From G963665925 sp050596425 (GTDB taxonomy: Bacteria > Bacillota > Clostridia > Peptostreptococcales > Acidaminobacteraceae): a stretch of DNA of 64,000 nt. Of this stretch, positions 17,566 through 26,576 are shown piece by piece. Position 1 is the stretch's first letter. Every line of letters begins with the position of its first letter. The stretch spans positions 3,472,001 through 3,536,000 of the forward strand of contig NZ_CP192292.1 in the NCBI RefSeq assembly GCF_050596425.1, given 5' to 3'. The translations under genes and the position numbers were made by a program. The notes under the pieces were generated by a model. The model did no database searches, had not been told where the DNA came from, and saw only the letters and a program-made list of their open reading frames with translations.

Positions 17566-17694
17566 TAACGTTCCCACGGTTCACGCTCGTTCGCTCCAGC
17601 TATTGTAATACTTCCAGCTTAGTCATAGACGTTAACTTCGGAATATTCTCAAACTTTGACACCACCAGGCGAATGGCGGGACACCGCTGTGTTA
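17566..17694 (-). other. attC site of cassette C14
   Basis: Class I arms. Right edge GTTAGGT. Its centre differs from the attC of the paralogous cassette C17. Confidence 0.87.
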
Positions 17695-17724
17695 GGTGAT
17701 GCTTAAAAAATACGTCTACCACAT

Positions 17725-18027
17725 TTACTTTTTCTCAATATAAAAAAGCTTAGAACCGATCATTATCGGAATGTAATTCACAATATGAAACACAAGTATA
17801 CTCAAAAAAACTACTTGAACCGGTGGCTCAAGTGAATAGGAAAGTGCTCCTGATAACATTAGAGACAACGAGCTTAATAGTCCAAAAAGCAATTGTAGAT
17901 CATAGAATTTTTCATCAATGACATTCTCAATCCTATAACTATTGTAAAAGTTTAATTTCTTTCTAACTTTTATTGAATGAACTCCAAATATCAAGCCCAA
18001 AACTAGTAAGATCAAATCTAATGCCAT
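17725..18027 (-). CDS. Small membrane protein, paralogue of 16340-16642, cassette C14
   Basis: This is a 100-residue protein with three hydrophobic segments, about 90 percent identical to its neighbour two cassettes away. Flanking bases from the stop to the attC edge are also conserved, so the whole body was duplicated. The start is the ATG with GGAG upstream. Function is unknown. Confidence 0.7.
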   Translation of the reverse strand: MALDLILLVLGLIFGVHSIKVRKKLNFYNSYRIENVIDEKFYDLQLLFGLLSSLSLMLSGALSYSLEPPVQVVFLSILVFHIVNYIPIMIGSKLFYIEKK

Positions 18028-18056
18028 TCTCCTCACTCCATTTTTTAAGTTTTACC

Positions 18057-18184
18057 TAACGTTCCCACGGTTCACGCTCGTTCGCCAGTTATTGCAATGC
18101 TTTCAGTTTAGTACAAGCATTTCACTGCAGAACATTCTAAAAGTAAGTCACCACCAGGGCGAATGGCGGGACACCGCTGTGTTA
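18057..18184 (-). other. attC site of cassette C13
   Basis: Class I arms CGGTTCACGCTCGTTCGCC and GGGCGAATGGCGGGACACCG. The stop codon of the cassette gene is encoded by the GTTA edge of this site. Confidence 0.87.
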
Positions 18185-18556
18185 TATGGTGTTAAAATGG
18201 GCTACTAAGAATATACTGATGAAGTTCAATACGCCCAGCAAATAGAGGCATTTTGATGACAATAGATATGTTCTAATATTTACCTCCAACTCATGAGAAA
18301 CACTTTCATTTTTTACTAGTTTTCTTAGTTTCCAATAGTAAGTCCCCATCTCGTTAATTTCATGCTGATACATGTTGAACTTCATTTTCTTAAAGTATTT
18401 TCGTAATCTGCTTCTTTCTATATATAATGCAACAATCATTATGGCATGATTTAGATACCAAAAAATAAAACTTGAATTCGTCTGTAGTCCTATGTTAAAT
18501 GACATGAGCATTATAAAGCTATACCATGATAATAGCGACTTATACTTGTAATCCAT
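18182..18556 (-). CDS. Small membrane protein whose stop codon lies in attC, cassette C13
   Basis: This 124-residue protein has three hydrophobic segments (near 8-25, 27-46 and 104-122) separated by a basic loop (ERSRLRKYFKKMKF). GGAGG lies 5 bases before the chosen ATG; the longer frame begins inside the neighbouring attC. The TAA stop at 18182-18184 is part of the conserved attC edge, so recombination at this attC keeps the stop. The gene is not recognised. Confidence 0.65.
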   Translation of the reverse strand: MDYKYKSLLSWYSFIMLMSFNIGLQTNSSFIFWYLNHAIMIVALYIERSRLRKYFKKMKFNMYQHEINEMGTYYWKLRKLVKNESVSHELEVNIRTYLLSSKCLYLLGVLNFISIFLVAHFNTI

Positions 18557-18579
18557 TTTACCTCCATTTTCATGCCATA

Positions 18580-18735
18580 TAACGCCTGGACAGTTCCCGG
18601 CGCGTCCCTGGCGACTTTTTTGCACTTTCACTATTAACTATTCTAGCTTCATTCACCATTTCCTTCCATCACGCCACATAAAAAGCACCTTCGCAAAAAG
18701 GGTGACTGGGTTTAGTGCTGGGAACTGCTCTGTTA
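18580..18735 (-). other. attC site of cassette C12
   Basis: Class IV, nearly identical to 12395-12550 and 19485-19640 (CAGTTCCC / GGGAACTG). Confidence 0.85.
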
Positions 18736-19102
18736 TATGGCGGACAATGACGTCCTTTTATTCATTCGCTTTATTAACCATGCTGCTTTGCGACTTAATT
18801 TTAGCAATTCCGTTGATGAAACAATTTATACTTAGCAAGCTCATTAAAATTTTCCCAGATCAAGCAAAGCAGTTGAGCTTCTTTTCGTTATATGATCATG
18901 ACATGTTTCTACTAAAATTCAGACCGTAATTTATTTCATTTAGTGAATGACATTTTGCAAAACTACACCCTATCAGATTACTGGTGAACTCTATTCCAGG
19001 CTATACACTGTGATAAAATCCCGTAAACTTAACGAAAAGTAGCGATAAGCTAATTCTTAACGCACATGTCTCTAACCGCTCTAACCAGTCATTTCTGCCT
19101 TA
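18736..19102 (-). repeat. Non-coding type B cassette body, C12
   Basis: Second copy of the 367-bp body at 12551-12917. In the + strand frame the few differences from that copy mostly change the amino acid, which argues against coding. Confidence 0.8.
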
Positions 19103-19231
19103 TAACGTTCCCACGGTTCACGCTCGTGCGCTCGAATCTTCACAATATTTGCGGATGTCGGGAATATTCTAAAAGCTCAGCTCAAAGTTAATCTTCTATT
19201 CACTCGGCGCATGGCGGGTACCGCTGTGTTA
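19103..19231 (-). other. attC site of cassette C11
   Basis: Class V, close to 16672-16800, with arms CGGTTCACGCTCGTGCGC and GGCGCATGGCGGGTACCG. Confidence 0.85.
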
Positions 19232-19484
19232 TGTATTGTTCAAGGCCAGATTATCATTCTCACGCTAACTAATTTTGCTCACCAATAAAACACACTAACA
19301 TCTTTGGTTTTTCAATTCTACTTTTCATAACAGTGATATGCATGTTTACCACAATACTTAATAGAGTCATTTTCCAATTAAAATATTCTATTAAGAACAC
19401 TCGACATAGCTCTCCATGCTCTAATTCTATGTTCACAACTACCTTAATAAACTTCTATGCTGAGACTTGGTCTTGAATTTTACA
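19232..19484 (-). repeat. Non-coding type C cassette body, C11
   Basis: Second copy of the body at 16801-17053, of the same length. It lies between two type B cassettes. Confidence 0.8.
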
Positions 19485-19640
19485 TAACGCCTGGACAGTT
19501 CGCGGCGCGTCCCTGGCGACTTTTTTGCACTCGCACTATTAACTATTCTAGCTTCATTCACCATTTCCTTCCATCACGCCACATAAAAAGGACCCTCGCA
19601 AAAAGGGTGACTGGGTTTAGTGCTGGGAACTGCTCTGTTA
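19485..19640 (-). other. attC site of cassette C10
   Basis: Class IV, third member of the group with 12395 and 18580. One arm base is changed (CAGTTCGC on the left side). Confidence 0.85.
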
Positions 19641-20007
19641 TATGGCGGACAATGACGTCCTTTTATTCATTCGCTTTATTAACCATGCTGCTTTGCGACT
19701 CTGTTCTAGCAATACCGTTGAGGACACGAATTGTACTTAGAGACCACATTAAAAATTTCCCCGATCAAGCAAAGCAGTTGAGCTTCTTTTCGTTATAAGA
19801 TCGTGACATGTTTCTACTAAAATTCAGACTGTAATTTGTTTCATTCAGTGAATGACATTTTGTAAAACCACACCCTGTCAGATTACTGGTGTACTCTATT
19901 CAAAGCTACACACTGTGATAAAATCCCGTAGACTTAACGAAAAGTAGCGATAAGTTAATTCTTAACGCACATGTCTCTAACCGCTCTAACCAGTCATTTC
20001 TGCCTTA
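19641..20007 (-). repeat. Non-coding type B cassette body, C10
   Basis: Third and most diverged copy of the type B body. The + strand frame open in the other copies meets a stop at about 19796. Confidence 0.8.
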
Positions 20008-20131
20008 TAACGTTCCCACGGTTCACGACGTGCCCTTAATATATATTATCTACTATATTTTAACATCTTAATACAGAAAAACACGCCCTTTATACAAAAT
20101 GTCCAGGGCATGTTCTTGAACTGCTGTGTTA
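20008..20131 (-). other. attC site of cassette C9
   Basis: Class VI. Arms CGGTTCACGACGTGCCC and GGGCATGTTCTTGAACTG. The centre is AT-rich and short. Confidence 0.83.
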
Positions 20132-20181
20132 TGTGATGAACTTAACGATAGTCAAGCAATAGTCTTTATTTACACATTTAC

Positions 20182-21015
20182 TTATGCTTTTGGTTTTGGA
20201 AAGAATGCTTCAAAATCCAATAACTTCTCAGACTTAATAACATAACCCAAATTATTCGGAATTCCGGAAATTGCTAATGGTACATCTTTTGTAGGCACTT
20301 TAACTACTTGGATTTCGCCTGATGCAGTATGTTGAGGTCCTGCATATAGAGTACCTAAAAACTTAATTCTTGATCCTATAGCCGTTCCTCCATTTTTCAT
20401 CTGATAACTGCCTAGATTACACAGGAAAACAGGTGAACCACTAGAACCCGGAAAACATGCTGCATCTATCATGATCTCCTTTTTACCATTATAATCTTTT
20501 GAAGGATGAGTAGCTGTTATTCCCTTTCTAAAAACGGGTAGATTGTTTACACTATCCCATATCCCGTTAGGATAACCTACCATAATAATGTCCTCAACAG
20601 CTGTGAACTCTAGGAGATCTTGCTTTGTTGGCAATAAATCTGCTCCGATAGGGATATAGAATAACCTTTCATTCTTTGCTTCAGCTTCATGAAGTATTGG
20701 TGCTATTGGCAAAATGGCAAGATCGATATTTGGATCAGGATGTCCTATAAATCTATTTTCAATATCATCTAATAACACGTCCATGTGTTTTCTATCATTT
20801 GGCGAGTTATCCGGATTTGAAGTTGTCATTTTAAACATACCAGTTTGACCACCGGCTATTACATGTTTATTTGTTACAACTATAGGGACATGTTGCTCCT
20901 TGTCTTCACATAACTTATAGAAGTAGCCAGTACCTGTAGATATTTGCCCGTTCTTTAAACGGACTTCAATTCTAACGGTACTGTATTGCATCTGTTCTGT
21001 TATTGATAAATTCAT
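20182..21015 (-). CDS. Trypsin-like serine protease domain protein, cassette C9
   Basis: This 277-residue protein has a chymotrypsin-like fold. The catalytic His is in VVTNKHVI (about residues 46-53), Asp in NIDLAILP (about 97-104), and Ser in CFPGSSGSPVF (about 190-200). There is no signal peptide from the chosen start (AGGAGG 6 bases upstream of the ATG at 21015), so it is probably cytosolic. Cytosolic trypsin-like domains occur in phage-defence systems as effectors. Here it stands alone in its cassette, so that role is inference. The C-terminus ends EAFFPKPKA, without any added domain. Confidence 0.85.
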   Translation of the reverse strand: MNLSITEQMQYSTVRIEVRLKNGQISTGTGYFYKLCEDKEQHVPIVVTNKHVIAGGQTGMFKMTTSNPDNSPNDRKHMDVLLDDIENRFIGHPDPNIDLAILPIAPILHEAEAKNERLFYIPIGADLLPTKQDLLEFTAVEDIIMVGYPNGIWDSVNNLPVFRKGITATHPSKDYNGKKEIMIDAACFPGSSGSPVFLCNLGSYQMKNGGTAIGSRIKFLGTLYAGPQHTASGEIQVVKVPTKDVPLAISGIPNNLGYVIKSEKLLDFEAFFPKPKA

Positions 21016-21096
21016 AATCCACCTCCTATTCATATTATTCTTCATTACAAAGGCAAATACCTTGTCAAAATCCAGTAGTTAGTTAAGTTTTTCACA

Positions 21097-21222
21097 TAAC
21101 GTTCCTGCAATTCCCGATCGCGCCCCACTTAATATCTACTCTTCTATATTTTAACATTCGAAAGCTAATAAAACACGCCCCTTTTTGTATAATTCAGGGG
21201 CGTGTTGGGAATTGACATGTTA
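21097..21222 (-). other. attC site of cassette C8
   Basis: Class III, close to 2789-2913 (CAATTCCCGATCGCGCCCC / GGGGCGTGTTGGGAATTG). Right edge GTTATGT. Confidence 0.85.
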
Positions 21223-21323
21223 TGTGAAGTTATTCGTGAGTTATATTTTATAGTTAAATTCACACTATAACTGATTTCTTGCAAAAGGGTTTTTATATAT
21301 TATAATAACTACAACTATTCTAT

Positions 21324-21815
21324 CTACATTGCACTTCTTTCAAAATCAAATAACATTGCTAGTGTTAGTGCAATTATAGGGAAATATGGGAAAAACTTTT
21401 CTAAACCAAGTATAGAAGTTGTACAAGCAATATAGACCAATACAGTCATTAGTATTGATAGTATTTTGCTGTGGTCTTCAAAGTTACTAACCTGTATTGA
21501 TTCATCCTTACTACTTTTAATTATCTCATAGAATGCAATTTGATAAAGCAGTATTAAAGTAGTGTAGTAACCATTTTGAGTAATAAGTAAACTAATCACG
21601 TAAATTAACACGAATGATATTTGTGTAATTCTCCTTTTAGATAAATATTTTGTATTACAATTAACATATTTATTAATTGTAAAATTCAATAGTACTGATA
21701 TTAATGCTAGCCATTGATAAAATATTATTAAACTGGTATGTTCATTGTATATTACAAAGAACAAAAAAGTTATAAATAAAGAGAGTAATATCTTTAATGT
21801 CACCATTTTTTTCAT
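21324..21815 (-). CDS. Hypothetical polytopic membrane protein, cassette C8
   Basis: This 163-residue protein is almost entirely hydrophobic, with about five predicted membrane segments (near 5-24, 29-46, 64-80, 84-100 and 127-152). It follows the exported protein of 21856-22506 in the same direction with about 40 bp between, so both are probably one operon in one cassette. GGGGAA lies before the ATG. A small integral membrane partner next to a secreted protein suggests an immunity or export role, as in bacteriocin loci. That is inference without a motif. Confidence 0.65.
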   Translation of the reverse strand: MKKMVTLKILLSLFITFLFFVIYNEHTSLIIFYQWLALISVLLNFTINKYVNCNTKYLSKRRITQISFVLIYVISLLITQNGYYTTLILLYQIAFYEIIKSSKDESIQVSNFEDHSKILSILMTVLVYIACTTSILGLEKFFPYFPIIALTLAMLFDFERSAM

Positions 21816-21855
21816 ATTCTATTCCCCTTTTCCTTGCTGGCATATAATATATGGA

Positions 21856-22506
21856 TTAATCGTGGCTAAATGAAGTCAAACTTTCATAACTAGCTTCAGA
21901 TAAATCTACGTATTTACCATCCCAAGAAAGTACAGTAGAAAAATTACCATAACTCGTTTCTATGTCTTTTACTATGCAAGAGTCACCTTTATCTGCATAT
22001 GATCTAATATCACTTGCTAAATTTGCATTACGCCAAGTACCGAAAAATGCGCCTATTGTGATTATAGGACCAACTTTTGGTATGAAGCCAGCAAGGAACC
22101 AAATACCATCTTTCATAACATCAAAATCTAAATCTGATGCTATTGCATGAGCTTTATCGCTAGAAAGGTACATATATGTAGTTACTTGACTAAAACGTGG
22201 AGCATTTAGTGTTTTTACAACATTTGCATTTTTTGCTGCTGATGGTAATCTATAAACATCGGGAAGACTCCTCATCACAAAATCACTATTACTTTGCGTC
22301 ACCTTAATTTTATCTTTACCAATTATATCTCGTTTGGTAATTGAAACTCCATCGATTATCGCAACAACTGTGTCAAGGTCCGCTTTTTCAAATTTATCTG
22401 TAACTTTTACAACATAAAAGTCACTAGTTGAGGACTGAGCAAAAGCAACGGCACTTGATGACATTATTAATGTCAGGGTTAAGATTAAGCTAATTAATTT
22501 TTTCAT
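21856..22506 (-). CDS. Secreted protein with internal hydrophobic Gly-rich segment, cassette C8
   Basis: This 216-residue protein has a clear signal peptide, MKKLISLILTLTLIMSSSAV followed by AFA and QSS, with a likely cut after residue 24. Near residues 134-156 there is a hydrophobic, glycine-rich stretch (IWFLAGFIPKVGPIITIGA) that could insert in a membrane, as in some bacteriocins. GGAGAA lies before the ATG. Upstream, about 275 bp to the next attC are AT-rich with no other gene. The family is not recognised. The pairing with a small membrane protein suggests a toxin/immunity unit, which is inference. Confidence 0.65.
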   Translation of the reverse strand: MKKLISLILTLTLIMSSSAVAFAQSSTSDFYVVKVTDKFEKADLDTVVAIIDGVSITKRDIIGKDKIKVTQSNSDFVMRSLPDVYRLPSAAKNANVVKTLNAPRFSQVTTYMYLSSDKAHAIASDLDFDVMKDGIWFLAGFIPKVGPIITIGAFFGTWRNANLASDIRSYADKGDSCIVKDIETSYGNFSTVLSWDGKYVDLSEASYESLTSFSHD

Positions 22507-22783
22507 ATTTTCTCCTTCTCCTTTTTTTTACATAACTAGATATGCCAGCAAAGAAATAGTAGAATAATGCTTATATTAATATAAACCTAATCATAAGTTA
22601 TTACAATCAAATATCATATTTGGTATTTTATAGTTCATGATTGGATACTAACCATATGAAATATGTAAATTACTGAAGGCTATTTATTTTAATTTTGGAG
22701 CTAATATTGTCAATCTTTAGAGATACAGCATAAAGTTTTTATAGTACTAATATTGTTATACACTGCTCACGAATAATTTCACA

Positions 22784-22910
22784 TAACGTTCCCACGGTTC
22801 ACGCTCGTTCGCCTGCTATTGCAACACTTTCAGCTTAGTCACAGTCACTTATTGCGTAACCGTCTTAAACTTCGTCACCACCAGGCGAATGGCGGGACAC
22901 CGCTGTGTTA
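22784..22910 (-). other. attC site of cassette C7
   Basis: Class I. One base different from 16183-16309. Right edge GTTAGAG. Confidence 0.87.
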
Positions 22911-23007
22911 GAGGATGTAATTTGCGGTTTCAAAATTCTATCGCTAGTGAAAGTTTCACATACCCCTTTATCAATTATGATGAACTTTGCTGCAAGTTAC
23001 CAAACTC

Positions 23008-23562
23008 TCAATAGTGGAAATTATTCACTTTCAGTTTCATTGTGTATATTTTTTTGTATAGTGATTCTGCCTCTTCATCAATAATCTCACCTGTTATTTC
23101 AAAGCCTAGCTTTTTATAAAGCGCTATGCCTCTTTCGTTAAACGGAAATACTTCCAACTCGATAGATTCAAGTCCTAAATCTTCAAATGCAAATTCTAAG
23201 ACTTTAACTGTTGCATGAAACCCAATTCCTTTAGAAAAATGTTCTTTTCTAAATATACAAATTCTATAATGACAATTCTTCTTCTCAATATCACTTAAAA
23301 CCACTTCGCCAACAATTTCTCTCTCGTTTAAAATTAAAAAATCATATCGACTTGGATTTTTAACTATATTTTTTACGTAAGTAATGATTTGATCCTTAGT
23401 GAAATTATCTGTTGTACCAGTATAATAGTTGACTTCATCATCTAATTCTTCAAAACCACTTTTATAATAATCTTCAGCATCTTTTTCTTCAATTAAACGT
23501 AAGTAATACTTCCCAAACTCAAGAACCTTTTCCTTCATAGCTTTCTCCATATATATCACCAA
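23008..23562 (-). CDS. GNAT-family N-acetyltransferase, cassette C7
   Basis: This protein of up to 184 residues has the RimJ/RimL-like GNAT fold: YLRLIEEKDAEDYYKSGF at the start, LILNEREIVGEVVLSDIEKKNCHYRICIF in the middle strands, GIGFHATVKVLEFAFEDLGLESIELEVFPFNERGIALYKKLGFEITG at the acetyl-CoA site and last helices. It should acetylate an amine on a protein or small molecule. The start is uncertain: ATGs at 23550 (GGTGA upstream) and 23538 (GGAGA upstream) are both more likely than 23562. GNAT proteins are frequent cassette cargo. Confidence 0.88.
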   Translation of the reverse strand: MVIYMEKAMKEKVLEFGKYYLRLIEEKDAEDYYKSGFEELDDEVNYYTGTTDNFTKDQIITYVKNIVKNPSRYDFLILNEREIVGEVVLSDIEKKNCHYRICIFRKEHFSKGIGFHATVKVLEFAFEDLGLESIELEVFPFNERGIALYKKLGFEITGEIIDEEAESLYKKIYTMKLKVNNFHY

Positions 23563-23640
23563 CTCAGGTCTGTAAATAAGCTAATTACGATAGAAAATCG
23601 CAATTTTCAACAATACTCAGTACTAGCAAATTATTTCCTC

Positions 23641-23768
23641 TAACGTTCCCACGGTTCACGCTCGTTCGCCCTCTCATCGCAAGACATTCAATGTCGTATA
23701 AACATTTCACCTCGGACTATTCAAAAACTCTGTATCCACTAGGCGAATGGCGGGACACCGCTGTGTTA
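23641..23768 (-). other. attC site of cassette C6
   Basis: Class I arms CGGTTCACGCTCGTTCGCC and GGCGAATGGCGGGACACCG. Confidence 0.87.
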
Positions 23769-23819
23769 TGAGATGTACTTGACGTATATATGCCCTAAAA
23801 TTTCTAGTTTTTTATGCGC

Positions 23820-25220
23820 TTAATTACTGAGGACATTCTTAAAGAATTCAAACTCATCCTGCTTTATCTCATCATTAATTGTATGTTCAATATTCTCATA
23901 AATTTTGAACTCAGTTCTATGAATGTTTAATTCTGAATAGATTTCAGATATTTCTCTAAATCGCTCAATCAATATTTTTCCATCAAAGGCTTTGAAGTTA
24001 ATCATATTTAAATCATCTTGAGATAGATTCGAACTATCTACCGAGTACTCGTTATCTAAAATAGATCTCTCTCTCAGTATCGGAAGTAAATACTTCTCAT
24101 AATAGTCTTTCCAAATATAGCGAACCGTTACGCCCTCTTCCTCAACTGTTTGCCAACCGCCTCCATCGTCTGAACCTTTATAAATTAATTTCCGTACAGA
24201 TGATACTGACTTCAAATCAAATTCTTCGCCAGTAATTTTTTCATAATCATATATTCCAATTGGGTATGGTAGCTTTTGACCTCTCAAGCTTTCTATAGGC
24301 ACTATTGTATCTGAAGCACCAATTGAAGCTGCTTCTACAATCTCTGGATGCAAAAATACAAATCGATCAACAAAATCACCAGAAGCAGAGAAGCCTGACA
24401 TAAGGATTTTCTCTTCTACTGTTATCCCCTTATTTTTTAACCTCTCTTTAGAATCCTCTATAATACTAATCAATTGATAATCCAACCGTTTTATTTCCTC
24501 AAGTACTGTATAAATACTATTTCGATCAAGTGCATGTGTATATATACCCTCATCTTTTCGAGAACGCGGAAATATTGGAACTAATAAGGGCACTCCAAGT
24601 TTCTCTGCTAATTCTGATTTAAATTTTATTAAGGACTTTGCCTTTTCTATATGGATGTCATAGTTATCGGATACAATACCAGAGTTATTTGGAGATACAA
24701 GTAGCTTATTGTACTTTACATGTTCTGGTACATACAATATGTAATCCCAATTAAATCCTTTGTCAGGCTTACGCTTTGCAAATGTGTAATATTGATCATC
24801 AAGTTTAATTACTCGAGTCACATTCTCATAACCAATCGCTACAGCTCCTGTAAACCTATCTTGTGTAACACTAAGCTTGTACTTCCCATTTTCTAAGGCT
24901 ATTATACGACTATTATGTTCTTTCTTACTTTTCAATTTAAATATTTCATTTTCAGCTTCGTCACACAACATAAGCTCAACGTCACCAGATAGTCCTTCCC
25001 ACCATGTCTTTAATACAACGTCCTGACTTCCATCTACAATGAAGTCAATTGTTTCAGTTGAGCTATAGAAAGGATGCATAGATCTTGTCCAATTACTAAA
25101 ACCCAACTCATACTTTGCCTCTTTATAATCATTGATGATTAAACCATATTTAGCTGTTATTAAAACTAGCATAATTGCAATCCCAATTAAAGAAGTCATT
25201 TTGATTCTTCTAGGCTTCAT
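23820..25220 (-). CDS. Membrane-anchored alpha/beta-hydrolase-like protein, cassette C6
   Basis: This 466-residue protein has one N-terminal membrane segment (about 8-28), so most of it would lie outside the cell. Residues about 55-130 look like a beta-rich domain. From about 150 an alpha/beta hydrolase pattern follows: YILYVPEHV, PLLVPIFPR, then the nucleophile elbow GFSASGDF at about 278-285, and a late HTI as possible catalytic His near residue 449. It is probably an esterase or peptidase; the substrate is unknown. GGAGG precedes the ATG by about 10 bases. Confidence 0.7.
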   Translation of the reverse strand: MKPRRIKMTSLIGIAIMLVLITAKYGLIINDYKEAKYELGFSNWTRSMHPFYSSTETIDFIVDGSQDVVLKTWWEGLSGDVELMLCDEAENEIFKLKSKKEHNSRIIALENGKYKLSVTQDRFTGAVAIGYENVTRVIKLDDQYYTFAKRKPDKGFNWDYILYVPEHVKYNKLLVSPNNSGIVSDNYDIHIEKAKSLIKFKSELAEKLGVPLLVPIFPRSRKDEGIYTHALDRNSIYTVLEEIKRLDYQLISIIEDSKERLKNKGITVEEKILMSGFSASGDFVDRFVFLHPEIVEAASIGASDTIVPIESLRGQKLPYPIGIYDYEKITGEEFDLKSVSSVRKLIYKGSDDGGGWQTVEEEGVTVRYIWKDYYEKYLLPILRERSILDNEYSVDSSNLSQDDLNMINFKAFDGKILIERFREISEIYSELNIHRTEFKIYENIEHTINDEIKQDEFEFFKNVLSN

Positions 25221-25275
25221 GTCATTGCATCCTCCAATAATATTAACGTACTATAAACTAGGAAAGTATTTCTCA

Positions 25276-25403
25276 TAACGTTCCCACGGTTCACGCTCGT
25301 TCGCCTTCTCATTGCAACATATTCAATGTCGTATAAACATTTCACTGCGGAACATTCCTAAACTTATTCACCACCAGGCGAATGGCGGGACACCGCTGTG
25401 TTA
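25276..25403 (-). other. attC site of cassette C5
   Basis: Class I arms; right edge GTTAGAT, a perfect GTTRRRY. Confidence 0.88.
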
Positions 25404-25411
25404 GATGACGC

Positions 25412-26344
25412 TTAAAAATCGATCAAAGTAAGTGTTTCGTCAAAAATACATTTATTCTTTCTCACAACAATTTTTTCTTTACCAGTAATATTACCTATTA
25501 ATAGTGGCGAATTAGGATCATGCTTCTTTACTTTATCAATAATACTTTTTTCACTATAATTTGCATAACAATATACACAACCATTTAGACAAGTATTATA
25601 CTCTCCTATATCCACACTTTCTATACAGTTACATTTTTCACGTTGATTCTGATCTTCTTTTGCAATCACTTTTTTGCCAGTTATTTTTTGAATAAGTTCG
25701 TCATTGATACATTTTGAACGACCTATATTTTCTACCTCGAATGATTCTGCACACATTTGGATTTTTATACTCTTAGCTTCGCCAATATTGCTCAACTTCT
25801 TTATTAATTTCTTAGCTTCAACATCGCTAGGTATTCTAATTCCTATATCTCTAAACTCGCGCCTATTCTTTTTGTAATCATCTATTATGCTAATTACACA
25901 ATGATCTATATACTCCCCAAGTTTATCTGCAAGATATGAAAACCACTTTTCATGGTATGCCATATCAATAACATCTGTGAAAAAAATGGGATCATAACGC
26001 CATATAATTCTCTCTTTACCAATCCTGTCAGATAGATTTTTGACTGATTCAATTATTTCCCTTTTAGCTGGTATGCCTTTTTCAAGTTTAAGATCATATG
26101 GATTTATTGTAATTTGAAAATAGTAATTGTAGGACTCAAAATAATCTAATCTTTCAATTAGTGGCTTAGGATTTTTTGTCCAGAACACTATGCAATCAAT
26201 GGTTCTTTTATTTAACTCAATTTTTGATAGCATATTACTATTAAACGGATTTCGCACTAATACATACCCTGACTCAAATCTATTAATTAGCCATTCAACA
26301 TAAAAAGCCGGTATGTCCGTTCTCCTACTGACACTCAAGATCAT
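25412..26344 (-). CDS. DUF1848-family protein, cassette C5
   Basis: This 310-residue protein matches the DUF1848 pattern from its opening MILSVSRRTDIPAFY to a Cys-rich C-terminal region. That region has CNCIESVDIGEYNTCLNGCVYCYAN (Cys residues at about 239-264), which probably binds an iron-sulfur cluster. The family resembles a radical-type TIM barrel but its reaction is unknown. The start at 26344 is preceded by GGAG 8 bases upstream. The stop lies only 9 bases from the attC edge. Confidence 0.88.
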   Translation of the reverse strand: MILSVSRRTDIPAFYVEWLINRFESGYVLVRNPFNSNMLSKIELNKRTIDCIVFWTKNPKPLIERLDYFESYNYYFQITINPYDLKLEKGIPAKREIIESVKNLSDRIGKERIIWRYDPIFFTDVIDMAYHEKWFSYLADKLGEYIDHCVISIIDDYKKNRREFRDIGIRIPSDVEAKKLIKKLSNIGEAKSIKIQMCAESFEVENIGRSKCINDELIQKITGKKVIAKEDQNQREKCNCIESVDIGEYNTCLNGCVYCYANYSEKSIIDKVKKHDPNSPLLIGNITGKEKIVVRKNKCIFDETLTLIDF

Positions 26345-26451
26345 AGACAAAACTCCTTGTTTTATATCACTGATACAGAAATTCGACTTGATTTATTACC
26401 GCTACAATAATAGCTATTTTTGCTAGTATTAGCTGATTTTTATGTGTTATC

Positions 26452-26576
26452 TAACGTTCCCACGGTTCATGACGTGCCACTCTTCTTATTACTTCTAAGC
26501 TATATTTTACCATATTCTATTTATAAAAATTCCACTCTGGATGACCAAAATGGCATGTTCTTGAACCGCTGTGTTA
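26452..26576 (-). other. attC site of cassette C4
   Basis: Class VI. Arms CGGTTCATGACGTGCCA and TGGCATGTTCTTGAACCG. The left edge gives GTTAGAT on the array strand, a perfect GTTRRRY. Confidence 0.85.

Noticed and set aside
19457..19798. 113-codon + strand frame
   Set aside because: It is the same attC/type B frame as at 12367, cut by a stop. It is not a gene.
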